Assembly (NCBI GenBank): GCA_052115395.1
Contig: JBFRGO010000002.1
Strand: one strand, 5' to 3'
DNA length: 64,000 nt
From: Noviluteimonas sp052115395
GTDB lineage: Bacteria; Pseudomonadota; Gammaproteobacteria; Xanthomonadales; Xanthomonadaceae
The position numbers and the translations under genes were made by a program. This document shows positions 1-8,166 of this stretch, one piece after another (positions within the stretch are counted from its first letter, which is position 1; every line of letters begins with the position of its first letter). Under the pieces are notes generated by a model that made no database searches, was not told the DNA's origin, and saw only the letters and a program-made list of their open reading frames with translations.

Positions 1-305
1 TCCTGCCCGACAATCCCGCCTTCGCGCCGCATTCGATCCGCAAGGGCGAAACCTTCTACGACATGATGGTGGGCGCACGCTACACGTGGGCGTTCTCGGA
101 CCGCTGGTCGCTGACCCTGCGCGGCGATGGTTCCTTCGGCGACACCGAGGGCACCTGGAACGCGAGCGTGCTCGGCCAATATCACACCCGCCATGGCAGC
201 TGGGCCCTGGGTTACCGCTATCTCGACGTCGACCTCGAGGATGCGGGCGACACGCTCAGCGTGACGCTCGACGGCCCCGTGATCGGTTACGCCTTCCGCT
301 TCTGA
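1..305 (+). CDS. C-terminal end of an outer-membrane beta-barrel protein (partial)
   Basis: The reading frame is open from the window edge (first full codon at base 3) and ends with TGA at 303-305. The roughly 100 visible residues alternate polar and aromatic positions as in transmembrane beta-strands (for example YTWAFSDRWSLTLRGDGSFG and YHTRHGSWALGYRYLDVDLE) and end in the sequence GYAFRF. A terminal phenylalanine is the usual BAM recognition signal of outer-membrane barrels. The start and any signal peptide lie outside the window, so the family cannot be named. The next gene begins 10 bp downstream and is probably cotranscribed. Confidence 0.7.
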   Translation, partial: LPDNPAFAPHSIRKGETFYDMMVGARYTWAFSDRWSLTLRGDGSFGDTEGTWNASVLGQYHTRHGSWALGYRYLDVDLEDAGDTLSVTLDGPVIGYAFRF

Positions 306-315
306 GGAGTTCCCC

Positions 316-777
316 ATGCGCACATTGCTGACTTCCTTCGCCGTCGTGTTGTTCGCCTTCGCCGTGCTGCCCGCTTCGGCGCAGAAGCCGTCCGCGTATC
401 CCTCCAAGGGGCAGACGGCCGAGCAGAAGACGCAGGACGATGCGGCCTGCGCGACCTGGGCCAAGCAGGACACCGGCATCGATCCCGCGGCGACGGCCGC
501 GGCGCCCCCGCCAGCCACGGGCCCGCAGGGCGAACGCGCCCGGGGTGCCGTGCGTGGGGCCGCGGCCGGCGCAGTGATCGGCGAAGTGCACAACGGCGAT
601 TCCTCCGACGGTGCGAAGATCGGTGCGACGGCGGGCGTGGTCGCCGGCGGTCGTGCCGCGCGCCGCAACCAGGCCGCGCGCACGCAGCAATCGCAGCAGG
701 CCCAGTCCGATGCGCACGCCAAGTACTGGAGCGCCTGGGGCGCGTGCATGGCGGGCAAGGGCTATTCGGTGAGTTGA
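316..777 (+). CDS. Secreted glycine-zipper protein, function unknown
   Basis: This 153-residue protein has a Sec signal peptide (about residues 1-22, ending PASA-Q). A Gly/Ala-rich stretch at about residues 75-105 (GAVRGAAAGAVIGE, then GAKIGATAGVVAGG) has the GxxxG spacing of the YMGG-like glycine-zipper families. Such segments usually insert in or pack against membranes. Two cysteines, near residues 46 and 145, could form a disulfide in the periplasm. The preceding barrel gene ends 10 bp upstream, so the two are probably one transcript. No enzymatic motif is visible, and a structural envelope role is inference only. Confidence 0.7.
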   Translation: MRTLLTSFAVVLFAFAVLPASAQKPSAYPSKGQTAEQKTQDDAACATWAKQDTGIDPAATAAAPPPATGPQGERARGAVRGAAAGAVIGEVHNGDSSDGAKIGATAGVVAGGRAARRNQAARTQQSQQAQSDAHAKYWSAWGACMAGKGYSVS

Positions 778-893
778 CCCCGGCCCGTCGGGGCAACGCC
801 TGTATCGGTTCCAGTAAAAGTACGCTCGACAAGCCGACCGGGCCGGGCGATACCATCCGCCCAAACCTCGCCGAACCAGGCGGAGGAGGCCGG

Positions 894-3173
894 ATGCATA
901 TGCTGCGCAAGGGATGGATCGCAGTGCTGTTGGCGTCGATGACCGCAAGCCCGGTCTTCGCGCAGCAAACGCCGGCGCAGCCGGCGGCACCGGTGGCGAC
1001 CTCGGCGATGCCTGCGAAAGCTTCGTGCGGCACGCGCGGCCCGGGCGACACACGTCCGCGCATCGGCCTGGCCCTCGGCGGCGGCGGCGCGCGCGGCGTC
1101 GCGCACATCAGCATCCTCAAGGAACTCGAAGCACTGCACATCCCGGTCGACTGCATCGCCGGCACCAGCATGGGCGCGCTGGTCGGCGGGCTGTACGCCT
1201 CGGGCCGGTCGACGCAGGACATGGAGAAGCTGATCCTCTCCACGGACTGGAAACAACTGTTCGACGACAACGTCCCGCGCGAAGAACGCTCGTATCGCCG
1301 CAAGCACGACGACCGCGATGGCCTGGCCACCGTCGGCGTCGGCATCAGCGGCGGGCGCGTGCGCGTTTCGCCGGGCCTGTTGCAGGGCGAGCGCATCCTG
1401 TCGATGTTCGAACGCGAAACGCTCGGCGTGAGCGAGATCGACGACTTCGACAAACTCCCGATTCCCTTCCGCGCCGTCGGCACCGACCTCAACACCGGCC
1501 AGCCGGTCGTGCTCGGCGCGGGCAGCCTGCCGATGGCGATGCGCGCGAGCATGTCCTTGCCGGGCATTTTCCAGCCGATGCAGATCGACGGCACCGTGCT
1601 GATCGACGGCGGCGTCGCCAACCAGGTGCCCATCGATGTCGTGCGCGCAATGGGCGCCGACATCGTCATCGCAGTGGACGTGGGCACGCCGCTGGAAACG
1701 CTGAATCGCAACGCCAGCCTGTTGCAGGTCGTCTCGCAGATGAGCGGCATGCTCACCGTCGGCAACACGCAGCGCATGCTCGCCACGCTGGGCGATGGCG
1801 ACGTGCTGATCGTGCCCAAGCTCGGCGCGGACGTGAAAACCGGCGACTTCGAAAAGGCGGCGCGCGCGCTGGAAATCGGCGACGCCGCGGCCGTCGCCGC
1901 GCGTCCGCAGCTTGCGCGCCTGTCGGTCGCGCCCGATGTGTACCTGGCCTGGCAGCAACACCGTCCCCTGCCGGCGAGTGCGCCCCCCGTCATCGCCTTC
2001 GTGGCGCTCGACAACGAGACGCCGTATTCCAACGAATTCCTGTTGTCGCAGCTCGACATCGACGTCGGACAACCGCTCGACACGCAGCGCATGGAAGAAA
2101 AGCTGATCCGCGTCTACAGCATGGGAACGCTGGCGAGCATCACGTACGACGTCGTGCGCGAAGACGGCAAGACGGGCTTGCGCGTGCACGCCCGCCAGAA
2201 GCCGCAGGGGCCGAACTACATCCAACTCGGTTTCACCCTGAGCAGCGATTTCAAGGGCACGTTCGAAACGGCACTGCGTGCGGCGATCCTGGTTACGCCC
2301 CTGTCCGAAAACGGCGCCGAAGGGCGCGTCACCGCGACGGTGGGCACCGAGCCGTCCCTGTCGGGCGAGTACTACCATCCCTTCGGCAAGTCGAACCGCT
2401 GGATGACCTACACGCGCGTGGGTTACTTCAATCCGAACTACCACGTTTTCGACGATGAAGGGAACGACATCGCCGAGTACGACGTGCGCACCTTCGCCGC
2501 CGATTTCCAGTTCGGCCGCGAGTTCGGCAACTACGGCGCGGCGGGCGTCGGCATCCAGCGCGGCACCGGCCACGCGAAAGTGGAAACGGGCGATCCGACG
2601 TCGCCGGATTTCGATTTCGACAGCGGCCGTGCCTACGCCTTCGTCAGCGTGGATCGCGCCGACAGCCTGTATTTCCCGCGCAAGGGCTACTGGGGGAACC
2701 TGTCGTACACGGTCGCGCGCGAAGGCCTGGGCAGCGACACCGACTACGACTCGATCGACTTCGACGTCATCGGGGCCAAGACCCTGAGCGGCCGGAACGC
2801 GATGCAGTTCGGCGCGTCATACCACGCGACCCTCAATGGCGAACTGCCGGTCCAGGATCGCTATCGCCTGGGCGGGCGCGGCAAGCTCGCGGGCTTCCGC
2901 ACCAACGAACTCACGGGGCAGGACTACGCCCTGGTGTTCGTCGGCTACACGTATCAGTTGGCGGAGTTGTTCGGGCGCTCGGCGCTGGTCGGCGGAACGA
3001 TCGAATACGGCAACGCCTGGGAAAAGCGTTCGGACATGGCCTGGAACGACGGCATCCTCAACGCCAGCGCGTACCTGGGGTTCGATTCGTGGTTCGGGCC
3101 GATGCTCTTCGGGTATGGCTGGCGCGAAGGCGGCGACGGCGTGTTGTTCCTCGAGATCGGCCGGACGTTCTGA
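894..3173 (+). CDS. Patatin-like phospholipase with POTRA and BamA-type barrel (PlpD-like, type Vd secretion)
   Basis: This 759-residue protein has a signal peptide (about 1-24), a patatin domain (about 55-330), a POTRA-like segment (about 400-490) and a C-terminal 16-strand-type surface-antigen barrel ending in GRTF. The lipase dyad is visible: GTSMG with Ser92 and DGG with Asp238. The oxyanion GGGGARG loop is at 62-68. Proteins of this architecture (Pseudomonas PlpD) secrete the esterase/phospholipase domain through their own barrel. I chose the ATG at 894 because GGAGGAGG lies just upstream; the in-frame ATG at 900 is an alternative. Longer upstream extensions lack a signal peptide at the N-terminus. 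Confidence 0.93.
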   Translation: MHMLRKGWIAVLLASMTASPVFAQQTPAQPAAPVATSAMPAKASCGTRGPGDTRPRIGLALGGGGARGVAHISILKELEALHIPVDCIAGTSMGALVGGLYASGRSTQDMEKLILSTDWKQLFDDNVPREERSYRRKHDDRDGLATVGVGISGGRVRVSPGLLQGERILSMFERETLGVSEIDDFDKLPIPFRAVGTDLNTGQPVVLGAGSLPMAMRASMSLPGIFQPMQIDGTVLIDGGVANQVPIDVVRAMGADIVIAVDVGTPLETLNRNASLLQVVSQMSGMLTVGNTQRMLATLGDGDVLIVPKLGADVKTGDFEKAARALEIGDAAAVAARPQLARLSVAPDVYLAWQQHRPLPASAPPVIAFVALDNETPYSNEFLLSQLDIDVGQPLDTQRMEEKLIRVYSMGTLASITYDVVREDGKTGLRVHARQKPQGPNYIQLGFTLSSDFKGTFETALRAAILVTPLSENGAEGRVTATVGTEPSLSGEYYHPFGKSNRWMTYTRVGYFNPNYHVFDDEGNDIAEYDVRTFAADFQFGREFGNYGAAGVGIQRGTGHAKVETGDPTSPDFDFDSGRAYAFVSVDRADSLYFPRKGYWGNLSYTVAREGLGSDTDYDSIDFDVIGAKTLSGRNAMQFGASYHATLNGELPVQDRYRLGGRGKLAGFRTNELTGQDYALVFVGYTYQLAELFGRSALVGGTIEYGNAWEKRSDMAWNDGILNASAYLGFDSWFGPMLFGYGWREGGDGVLFLEIGRTF

Positions 3174-3191
3174 GGCATGCGGTTCTGACGG

Positions 3192-3197
3192 CATACT
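3192..3197 (+). promoter_or_regulatory. -10-like hexamer 7 nt before folA ATG
   Basis: CATACT lies 7 nt before the folA ATG, and no purine-rich Shine-Dalgarno sequence is present. Transcription would start at or next to the ATG, giving a leaderless message. This is one of seven such cases in the window. Confidence 0.45.
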
Positions 3198-3204
3198 CCG
3201 CCAC

Positions 3205-3696
3205 ATGATCCTTTCGCTCATCGCCGCCCTCGACGACCACCGTGCGATCGGCAAGGGCAACGCCCTGCCGTGGCACCTGCCCGCGGACCTCAAGCGCTTC
3301 AAGGCGCTCACCCTCGGCAAGCCCGTGCTGATGGGGCGCAAGACGGCCGAGTCGATCGGCCGCGCCTTGCCGGGCCGGCGCAACCTGGTGCTCACGCGCA
3401 GCGGTCGCGTGCCTTTCGACGGGATGGAAGCGGTGGCGTCGATCCAGGCCGCGATGGAAACCGCCGACGAGGTTTGCGTGATCGGCGGGGGCGAGGTGTA
3501 TGCGCTCGCCTTGCCGATGGCGACGCACCTGCACCTGACGCATGTCGACACGGTGGTGGAAGGCGCCGATGCGTTCTTTCCGCCGATCGATGCGGGTGCC
3601 TGGCGCGTGGTATCGCGCGAATCGCATGCGATCGACGACAAGCACGCGCTCGCCTTCGAATTCGTCGACTACGAGCGCGCCTTGTCGTCCTTGTGA
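3205..3696 (+). CDS. folA: Dihydrofolate reductase
   Basis: This 163-residue protein makes tetrahydrofolate from dihydrofolate with NADPH in the cytosol and is the target of trimethoprim. The family signature is clear: N-terminal ILSLIAALD, IGKGNALPWHLPADLKRF with the substrate-binding acidic residue, LMGRKTAESIG, LPGRRNLVLTR and VIGGGEVYALAL. The length is normal for chromosomal DHFR. The ATG at 3205 is chosen because it starts the conserved N-terminus; the frame stays open upstream inside the patatin gene but that extension is a shadow. The 3' end overlaps the convergent apaH by 28 bp. The same folA/apaH neighbourhood is found in enterobacteria. Confidence 0.97.
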   Translation: MILSLIAALDDHRAIGKGNALPWHLPADLKRFKALTLGKPVLMGRKTAESIGRALPGRRNLVLTRSGRVPFDGMEAVASIQAAMETADEVCVIGGGEVYALALPMATHLHLTHVDTVVEGADAFFPPIDAGAWRVVSRESHAIDDKHALAFEFVDYERALSSL

Positions 3697-4547
3697 TAGG
3701 GCGGACGCGCATTCGGCGGTGAGGCCGGCACGTCGCGCCCCGCGACCTGCGCCAGGCGCAGTTCGTCGGTATCCAGTTGCAAGGCGGTGAGCTTGCCGCC
3801 CCACACCGCGCCGGTATCGATCGCATGCACGCCGTGGCCGATGAACAGGCCCAGCGTCGACCAGTGGCCGCACACGATCTTCAGGTCGCGATCGGCGCGC
3901 CCCGGCACTTCGTACCACGGGTACAGGCCCGGCTGCTGCGTGCCCGGCGCGCCTTTTTCCTCGAACGCGATGCGCCCGCGCGGCGAGCAATAGCGCAGGC
4001 GCGTGAACACGTTGATGATCGCGCGATCGCGCTCCATGCCGGTCAGGCGCGGCGACCACGCGGGGCGATCGCCGTACATGTTCTTGAGCAGTTTGCGGAA
4101 ATCGTTGCCGCGCAGTTTCTGCTCGATTTCGGCGGCGTGCTTCTGCGCCAGTTGCGTCGTCCACTTGGGCGCAAGGCCGGCGTGCACCATCATCCAACCG
4201 AGTTGACGATCGGCATGCACCAGCGGCTGCAGGCGCAGCCAGTCGAGCAGCTCGCGCGCATCGTCGGCGAACAACACGCGCTGCAGGTCGGCGTTGACCT
4301 TGCGCTGTTCGTCCGGGCGTCGCTCACCGATGGCGAGCAGCGACAGATCGTGGTTGCCGAGCACCACCACGCTCTGCGCGCGCAGCGAATGCACAAGACG
4401 CAGCGTTTCCAGCGATTGCCCGCCGCGGTTGACCAGGTCGCCGCAGAACCACAGGCGATCGGCCGCCGGATCGAACTTGATGCGCTCGAGCAGGCGTTGC
4501 AGCGGGTCGTAGCAGCCCTGCAGGTCGCCGATGGCCCAGGTTGTCAT
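3669..4547 (-). CDS. apaH: Symmetrical bis(5'-nucleosyl)-tetraphosphatase
   Basis: ApaH hydrolyses Ap4A to two ADP and can remove Np4 caps from RNA. The 292-residue protein has the metallophosphatase motifs in order: GDLQGCYDPL near the N-terminus, FCGDLVNRG, then VVLGNHDLSLLA, followed by a GHWSTLG-type histidine motif in the C-terminal third. It is the last gene of the lptD-surA-pdxA-rsmA-apaG-apaH block and lies 24 bp after apaG. Its 3' end runs 28 bp into the end of folA on the other strand, so the two transcripts are complementary there. Confidence 0.96.
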   Translation of the reverse strand: MTTWAIGDLQGCYDPLQRLLERIKFDPAADRLWFCGDLVNRGGQSLETLRLVHSLRAQSVVVLGNHDLSLLAIGERRPDEQRKVNADLQRVLFADDARELLDWLRLQPLVHADRQLGWMMVHAGLAPKWTTQLAQKHAAEIEQKLRGNDFRKLLKNMYGDRPAWSPRLTGMERDRAIINVFTRLRYCSPRGRIAFEEKGAPGTQQPGLYPWYEVPGRADRDLKIVCGHWSTLGLFIGHGVHAIDTGAVWGGKLTALQLDTDELRLAQVAGRDVPASPPNARPPYHKDDKARS

Positions 4548-4571
4548 TGGCGTCGCATCCGTGCGCCCGCG

Positions 4572-4955
4572 TCAGTGCAGCGTACGCGGCGTGGTGAGCG
4601 TGAAGGCGGGGATGGGCGCCGCGAAGCGCGTCCCGTCGTCGGCGAGCATGTCGTAGCTTCCACGCATCGTGCCCAGGCTGGTTTCCAGCACCGCGCCGGA
4701 GGTGTATTCGAAATCTTCGCCGGGGCGCAGCCAGGGTTGTTCGCCCACGACGCCTTCGCCCGTCACTTCCTCGATCTTGCCGTTCGCGTCGGTGATCACC
4801 CAATGACGACCGAGCAGACGCGCGGGCACCTTGCCGCGATTGCGGATGTGGATGGTGTACGCGAAAACGAAGCGGCCTTCGTCGGGAGCGGATTCCTCGT
4901 CGAGGAATCGGGTGGCGACATCGATGTCGAAGGCGTAATCGGTGGTGCTCGTCAT
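4572..4955 (-). CDS. apaG: ApaG family protein (DUF525)
   Basis: This 127-residue protein consists of a single fibronectin-III-like ApaG domain. Recognisable family stretches are FVFAYTIHIRN, ARLLGRHWVITDANG, VVGEQPWLRPGEDFEYTSG and GTMRGSYDM. ApaG is associated with divalent-cation (Co/Mg) resistance in enterobacteria and the same fold occurs in some F-box proteins; its biochemical role is not settled. It sits between rsmA and apaH, as in E. coli. The start has a TAAACT hexamer 6 nt upstream and no clear ribosome-binding site, so it may also be transcribed separately from the operon. Confidence 0.95.
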   Translation of the reverse strand: MTSTTDYAFDIDVATRFLDEESAPDEGRFVFAYTIHIRNRGKVPARLLGRHWVITDANGKIEEVTGEGVVGEQPWLRPGEDFEYTSGAVLETSLGTMRGSYDMLADDGTRFAAPIPAFTLTTPRTLH

Positions 4956-4961
4956 GCCGAC

Positions 4962-4967
4962 AGTTTA
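4962..4967 (-). promoter_or_regulatory. -10-like hexamer 6 nt before apaG ATG
   Basis: On the minus strand TAAACT ends 6 nt before the apaG ATG, with no Shine-Dalgarno sequence between them. This suggests an internal, possibly leaderless, apaG promoter inside the operon. Confidence 0.45.
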
Positions 4968-4986
4968 GCCCGAGCGGTGCTGAATG

Positions 4987-5781
4987 CTAGGCGGCAGTCA
5001 GGTTCGCCAGGCGGATGAAGCCGGGCACGTTCACCTGTTCGGCGCGTGCATCCGGGCGCAGGCCCGCCGCTTCGATCATGGCCGTATCGGCCACGCCGTT
5101 GAGTGCGTTGCGGAGTGTCTTGCGGCGTTGGCCGAAAGCAGCGCGCACCACGTGTTCGAAGCGCTTGCGATCGCGCACCGCGATCTCTTCACGCGGCAGC
5201 GGCACCATGCGCACGACGGCGGAGTCCACCTTCGGCGGCGGTTTGAACGCGCCCGGCGGCACCTTGAACAGCGGCGTGACGCGGCAGTAAGCCTGCAGCA
5301 TCACGCTGAGGCGGCCGTAGACCTTGCTGCCGGGTCCGGCGGCCATGCGGTCGACCACTTCCTTCTGCAGCATGAAATGCATGTCGCGGATGACCGGGGC
5401 GTGGTCGAGCGCGTGGAAGAGGATCGGCGAAGAGAGGTTGTAGGGCAGGTTGCCGACCAAACGGATCCGGGATTCGCCCGCGAGCGCCGTGAAATCCACC
5501 GTGAGCACGTCGCCCTGCACGATGGTCAGTTCGCCATGCGGCTTCGCCGCTTCGGCCAGCGGTGCGATCAGGTCGCGGTCGAATTCGATCACGGTCAGCG
5601 TGCCGTGGCGATCGAGCAGCGGGAAGGTGATCGCGCCCTGGCCCGGGCCGATTTCGACGAGGCGATCGCCGGGCTTGGGATCCACGGCCTGCACGATCTT
5701 CGAAATGATCCCTTTCTCATGCAGGAAGTGCTGCCCGAGGTGTTTCTTCGCTTCGCGCTGGAAGGTCGGCTTCTCGCTCAT
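4987..5781 (-). CDS. rsmA: 16S rRNA (adenine1518/1519-N6)-dimethyltransferase
   Basis: RsmA/KsgA dimethylates two adenines in helix 45 of 16S rRNA during small-subunit maturation. The 264-residue protein opens with KKHLGQHFLHEKGII, followed by the SAM motif VEIGPGQGAITFPLL. It also has the NLPYNLSSPILFH catalytic motif and the FGQRRKTLRNAL segment near the C-terminus. The ATG start overlaps the pdxA stop (ATGA), which fixes the start and implies translational coupling. The frame is open further upstream but that is a shadow of pdxA. Confidence 0.97.
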   Translation of the reverse strand: MSEKPTFQREAKKHLGQHFLHEKGIISKIVQAVDPKPGDRLVEIGPGQGAITFPLLDRHGTLTVIEFDRDLIAPLAEAAKPHGELTIVQGDVLTVDFTALAGESRIRLVGNLPYNLSSPILFHALDHAPVIRDMHFMLQKEVVDRMAAGPGSKVYGRLSVMLQAYCRVTPLFKVPPGAFKPPPKVDSAVVRMVPLPREEIAVRDRKRFEHVVRAAFGQRRKTLRNALNGVADTAMIEAAGLRPDARAEQVNVPGFIRLANLTAA

Positions 5782-6758
5782 GCCCGTGCCTTCGCACGCG
5801 CCAGGCGTGCGCAGGTTTCGACCGCGGCCAGCAGGCTCGAGGGGTCGGCCACGCCGCGCCCCGCAAGTTCCAGCGCCGTGCCGTGATCGACGGCGACGCG
5901 CGGATACGGCAGGCCGAGGGTGAGGTTGACGGCGTTTTCGAAGCCACTGAATTTCAGCACCGGCAATCCCTGGTCGTGGTACATCGCCAGCACGGCGTCG
6001 CACTCGCGCAGCCTGGCGGGAAGAAAGGCGGTATCGGCGGGCAGCGGGCCGTCGAGCACCATGCCCTGCGCGCGCAAGGCGTGCAGGACCGGCGCGATCG
6101 TGTCGATTTCTTCGCGGCCCAGGTGCCCGTCTTCGCCCGCGTGCGGATTCAGGCCGAGCACGGCGATGCGTGGATGTTCGATGCCGAAGTCGCGGCGCAG
6201 CGCGCGGTGCAGCGTGCGCAGCGTGCGTTCCAGGCCATCGCGCGAGATCGCGTCGGAGACCGCACGCAGCGGCAGGTGCGTGGTGGCGAGCGCGACACGC
6301 ACCGTGTCGTTCGCCAACATCATCACCACGTCGCAGCCGGCTTGCTGCGCGAGCAGTTCGGTCGTGCCGGTGTAGGGAATGCCGCCGGCGTTGATCGTGG
6401 CCTTGTGCACCGGCCCGGTGACCAGGCCGTCGAGGCTGCCGTCCAGGCAATGCTGCGCGCCCAGGTGCAGCGCTTGGATCACGGCACGCGCGTTGCGCGG
6501 ATCGGGCTGGCCGAAGGCGGCGGGCGCCTTGTTGGGAACGGGATGGACGACGATGTCGCCGGCGTGTTCTGCGTGCGCGCCCGGGGCGAGCACGCGCAGC
6601 GGGAGATCGAGTGCATCGGCGGCCGCCTGCAAGGCGGCCGGATCTGCGAAGACCGCGAGCGTGCAATCCGTCCGCGGCTCCTGCGCGACGCGCACGCAGA
6701 GCTCGGGGCCGATGCCGGCCGGTTCGCCCGGCACCAGCGCCAGCCGCGGCAGCGCCAC
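5778..6758 (-). CDS. pdxA: 4-hydroxythreonine-4-phosphate dehydrogenase
   Basis: PdxA oxidises 4-phosphohydroxy-L-threonine in the DXP-dependent pathway to pyridoxal 5'-phosphate. The 326-residue protein has the family N-terminus LVPGEPAGIGPELCV, the metal-ligand region TGPVHKATINAGG, PYTGTTELLA, and the C-terminal AMYHDQGLPVLKF and DHGTALELAG motifs. I placed the start at the GTG at 6758, one base after the surA stop, because no ATG precedes the conserved N-terminus. The frame extends upstream only as a surA shadow. The stop overlaps the rsmA ATG. Confidence 0.95.
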   Translation of the reverse strand: MALPRLALVPGEPAGIGPELCVRVAQEPRTDCTLAVFADPAALQAAADALDLPLRVLAPGAHAEHAGDIVVHPVPNKAPAAFGQPDPRNARAVIQALHLGAQHCLDGSLDGLVTGPVHKATINAGGIPYTGTTELLAQQAGCDVVMMLANDTVRVALATTHLPLRAVSDAISRDGLERTLRTLHRALRRDFGIEHPRIAVLGLNPHAGEDGHLGREEIDTIAPVLHALRAQGMVLDGPLPADTAFLPARLRECDAVLAMYHDQGLPVLKFSGFENAVNLTLGLPYPRVAVDHGTALELAGRGVADPSSLLAAVETCARLARAKARA

Positions 6759-6759
6759 G

Positions 6760-8166
6760 TCAGCCGCCGTTGGCGGGCGGGATCGCCGGCGTGGTCGGGG
6801 CGGGCGTCGCTTCGACCGGAGCCGCAGCGGGCGCAGCGCCGGCCGCCGGCTGCTCGCCGGTTGCCGTCGGGGACAGGCGCAGTTCGACGAAGGCTTCGCC
6901 GCGCATTTCGCGGAGGAAGCGGTTGTATTCGTCCTCGAGCTTGCGGCGGCCGATCGCTTCGCGCATCTGCGCACGCTGGCTCTTGTTGTTCGTGCCCTGG
7001 CGCGTGCCGATGCGCTGCACGATGTGGTAACCGGCATCGGTGCGGAACGGCTTGGACACGCCGCCATCCTCGAGCGCCGCGAGCTGGCTGCCGAACGTCG
7101 GGCCATAGCGATCAGCCGCGAACCAGCCCAGGTCGCCGCCTTCGGCCTTGGTCAGCGCGTCTTCGGAATCGCTCTTGGCGAGCGCTTGGAAGTCCGCGCC
7201 GCCGGCCAGGCGCGCGGCGAGCGTTTCGATCTTCTGGCGTGCGGCCGATTCGGGATGCTTGTCGTCGATCATCGCGAGGATGTGGCGCGCATGGAATTCG
7301 GTGACCGGCTCGGCCGCGGCGGCCGCGTCGCGCTGCTCGACCAGCTTCACCAACTGGAAGCCGCTCGGGCCGCGGATCGGGCCGATGACCTGGCCGGCCT
7401 GCATCGTGCGGATGACGTTGGCGAAGGTCGGCGGGATTTCATCCAGCCCGCGCCAGCCCAGGTCGCCGCCTTCCAGCGCGTTGGGCGCATCGGAATAGCG
7501 CACCGAGGCCGCCGCGAAATCCATCTCGCCCTTGTCGATGAGCGCCTTGATGCCTTCGATCTTCTTCTGCCCCGTCGCAATCTGCTCGGCGGTCGCGCCA
7601 TCGGGGATGGCCACGAGCAGGTTGGCGAGGTGGTACTGCTGGTTGTTGGCCTGCGCGGCGACGGCGGCGTCGACTTCGGCTTCGCTGACCGACACGCGGC
7701 CCTGCGCGAAGCTCTGGCGCAGCTGCTGGATCATGATTTCGTCGCGGACCGAGCGGCGGAACTCCTCCCACGTCTGCCCCTGCGTCACTTGCGCGCGCAG
7801 CTGGTCGACGGTGAGGCTGTTGCCTTCGGCGATGCGGCCCAGCGCGGCGTCGACGTCCTGGTCGCTCACCTTCATGCCCGAATCCAGCGCGCGCTTGGTC
7901 TGCAGCTTGTTGAGGATCAGGCGCTCGAGGACCTGGCGCTCCAGCACATCCTGCGGCGGCAGCTGGTCGGGGTGGTCGGCGTACTGGTTCTTGATGTTGG
8001 CCACCGCGTGGTCCAGCTCGCTGCGCAGCACGACGTCTTCCTCGACGATCGCGACCGGGCGGTCGATGGGCACCAGCGATTGCGCGTAGGCAAGAGGCGC
8101 CAGCGCGAGGGCGACGGCGAAGACACCGGCCAGACGGCGGCCGGCGGAACGGAACGATAGGGTCAT
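6760..8166 (-). CDS. surA: Periplasmic chaperone and peptidyl-prolyl isomerase SurA
   Basis: SurA escorts unfolded outer-membrane proteins, including LptD, through the periplasm to the BAM complex. The 468-residue protein has a signal peptide (about 1-28), a SurA N-terminal chaperone domain (from PVAIVEEDVVLRSELDHAV), and two parvulin domains, each marked by an A-RHIL-like and a GGDLGW motif. The C-terminal tail after about residue 440 is rich in Ala, Pro and Thr, which is longer than in E. coli. The start ATG overlaps the lptD stop (ATGA). Cotranscription with lptD joins chaperone and client. Confidence 0.97.
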   Translation of the reverse strand: MTLSFRSAGRRLAGVFAVALALAPLAYAQSLVPIDRPVAIVEEDVVLRSELDHAVANIKNQYADHPDQLPPQDVLERQVLERLILNKLQTKRALDSGMKVSDQDVDAALGRIAEGNSLTVDQLRAQVTQGQTWEEFRRSVRDEIMIQQLRQSFAQGRVSVSEAEVDAAVAAQANNQQYHLANLLVAIPDGATAEQIATGQKKIEGIKALIDKGEMDFAAASVRYSDAPNALEGGDLGWRGLDEIPPTFANVIRTMQAGQVIGPIRGPSGFQLVKLVEQRDAAAAAEPVTEFHARHILAMIDDKHPESAARQKIETLAARLAGGADFQALAKSDSEDALTKAEGGDLGWFAADRYGPTFGSQLAALEDGGVSKPFRTDAGYHIVQRIGTRQGTNNKSQRAQMREAIGRRKLEDEYNRFLREMRGEAFVELRLSPTATGEQPAAGAAPAAAPVEATPAPTTPAIPPANGG

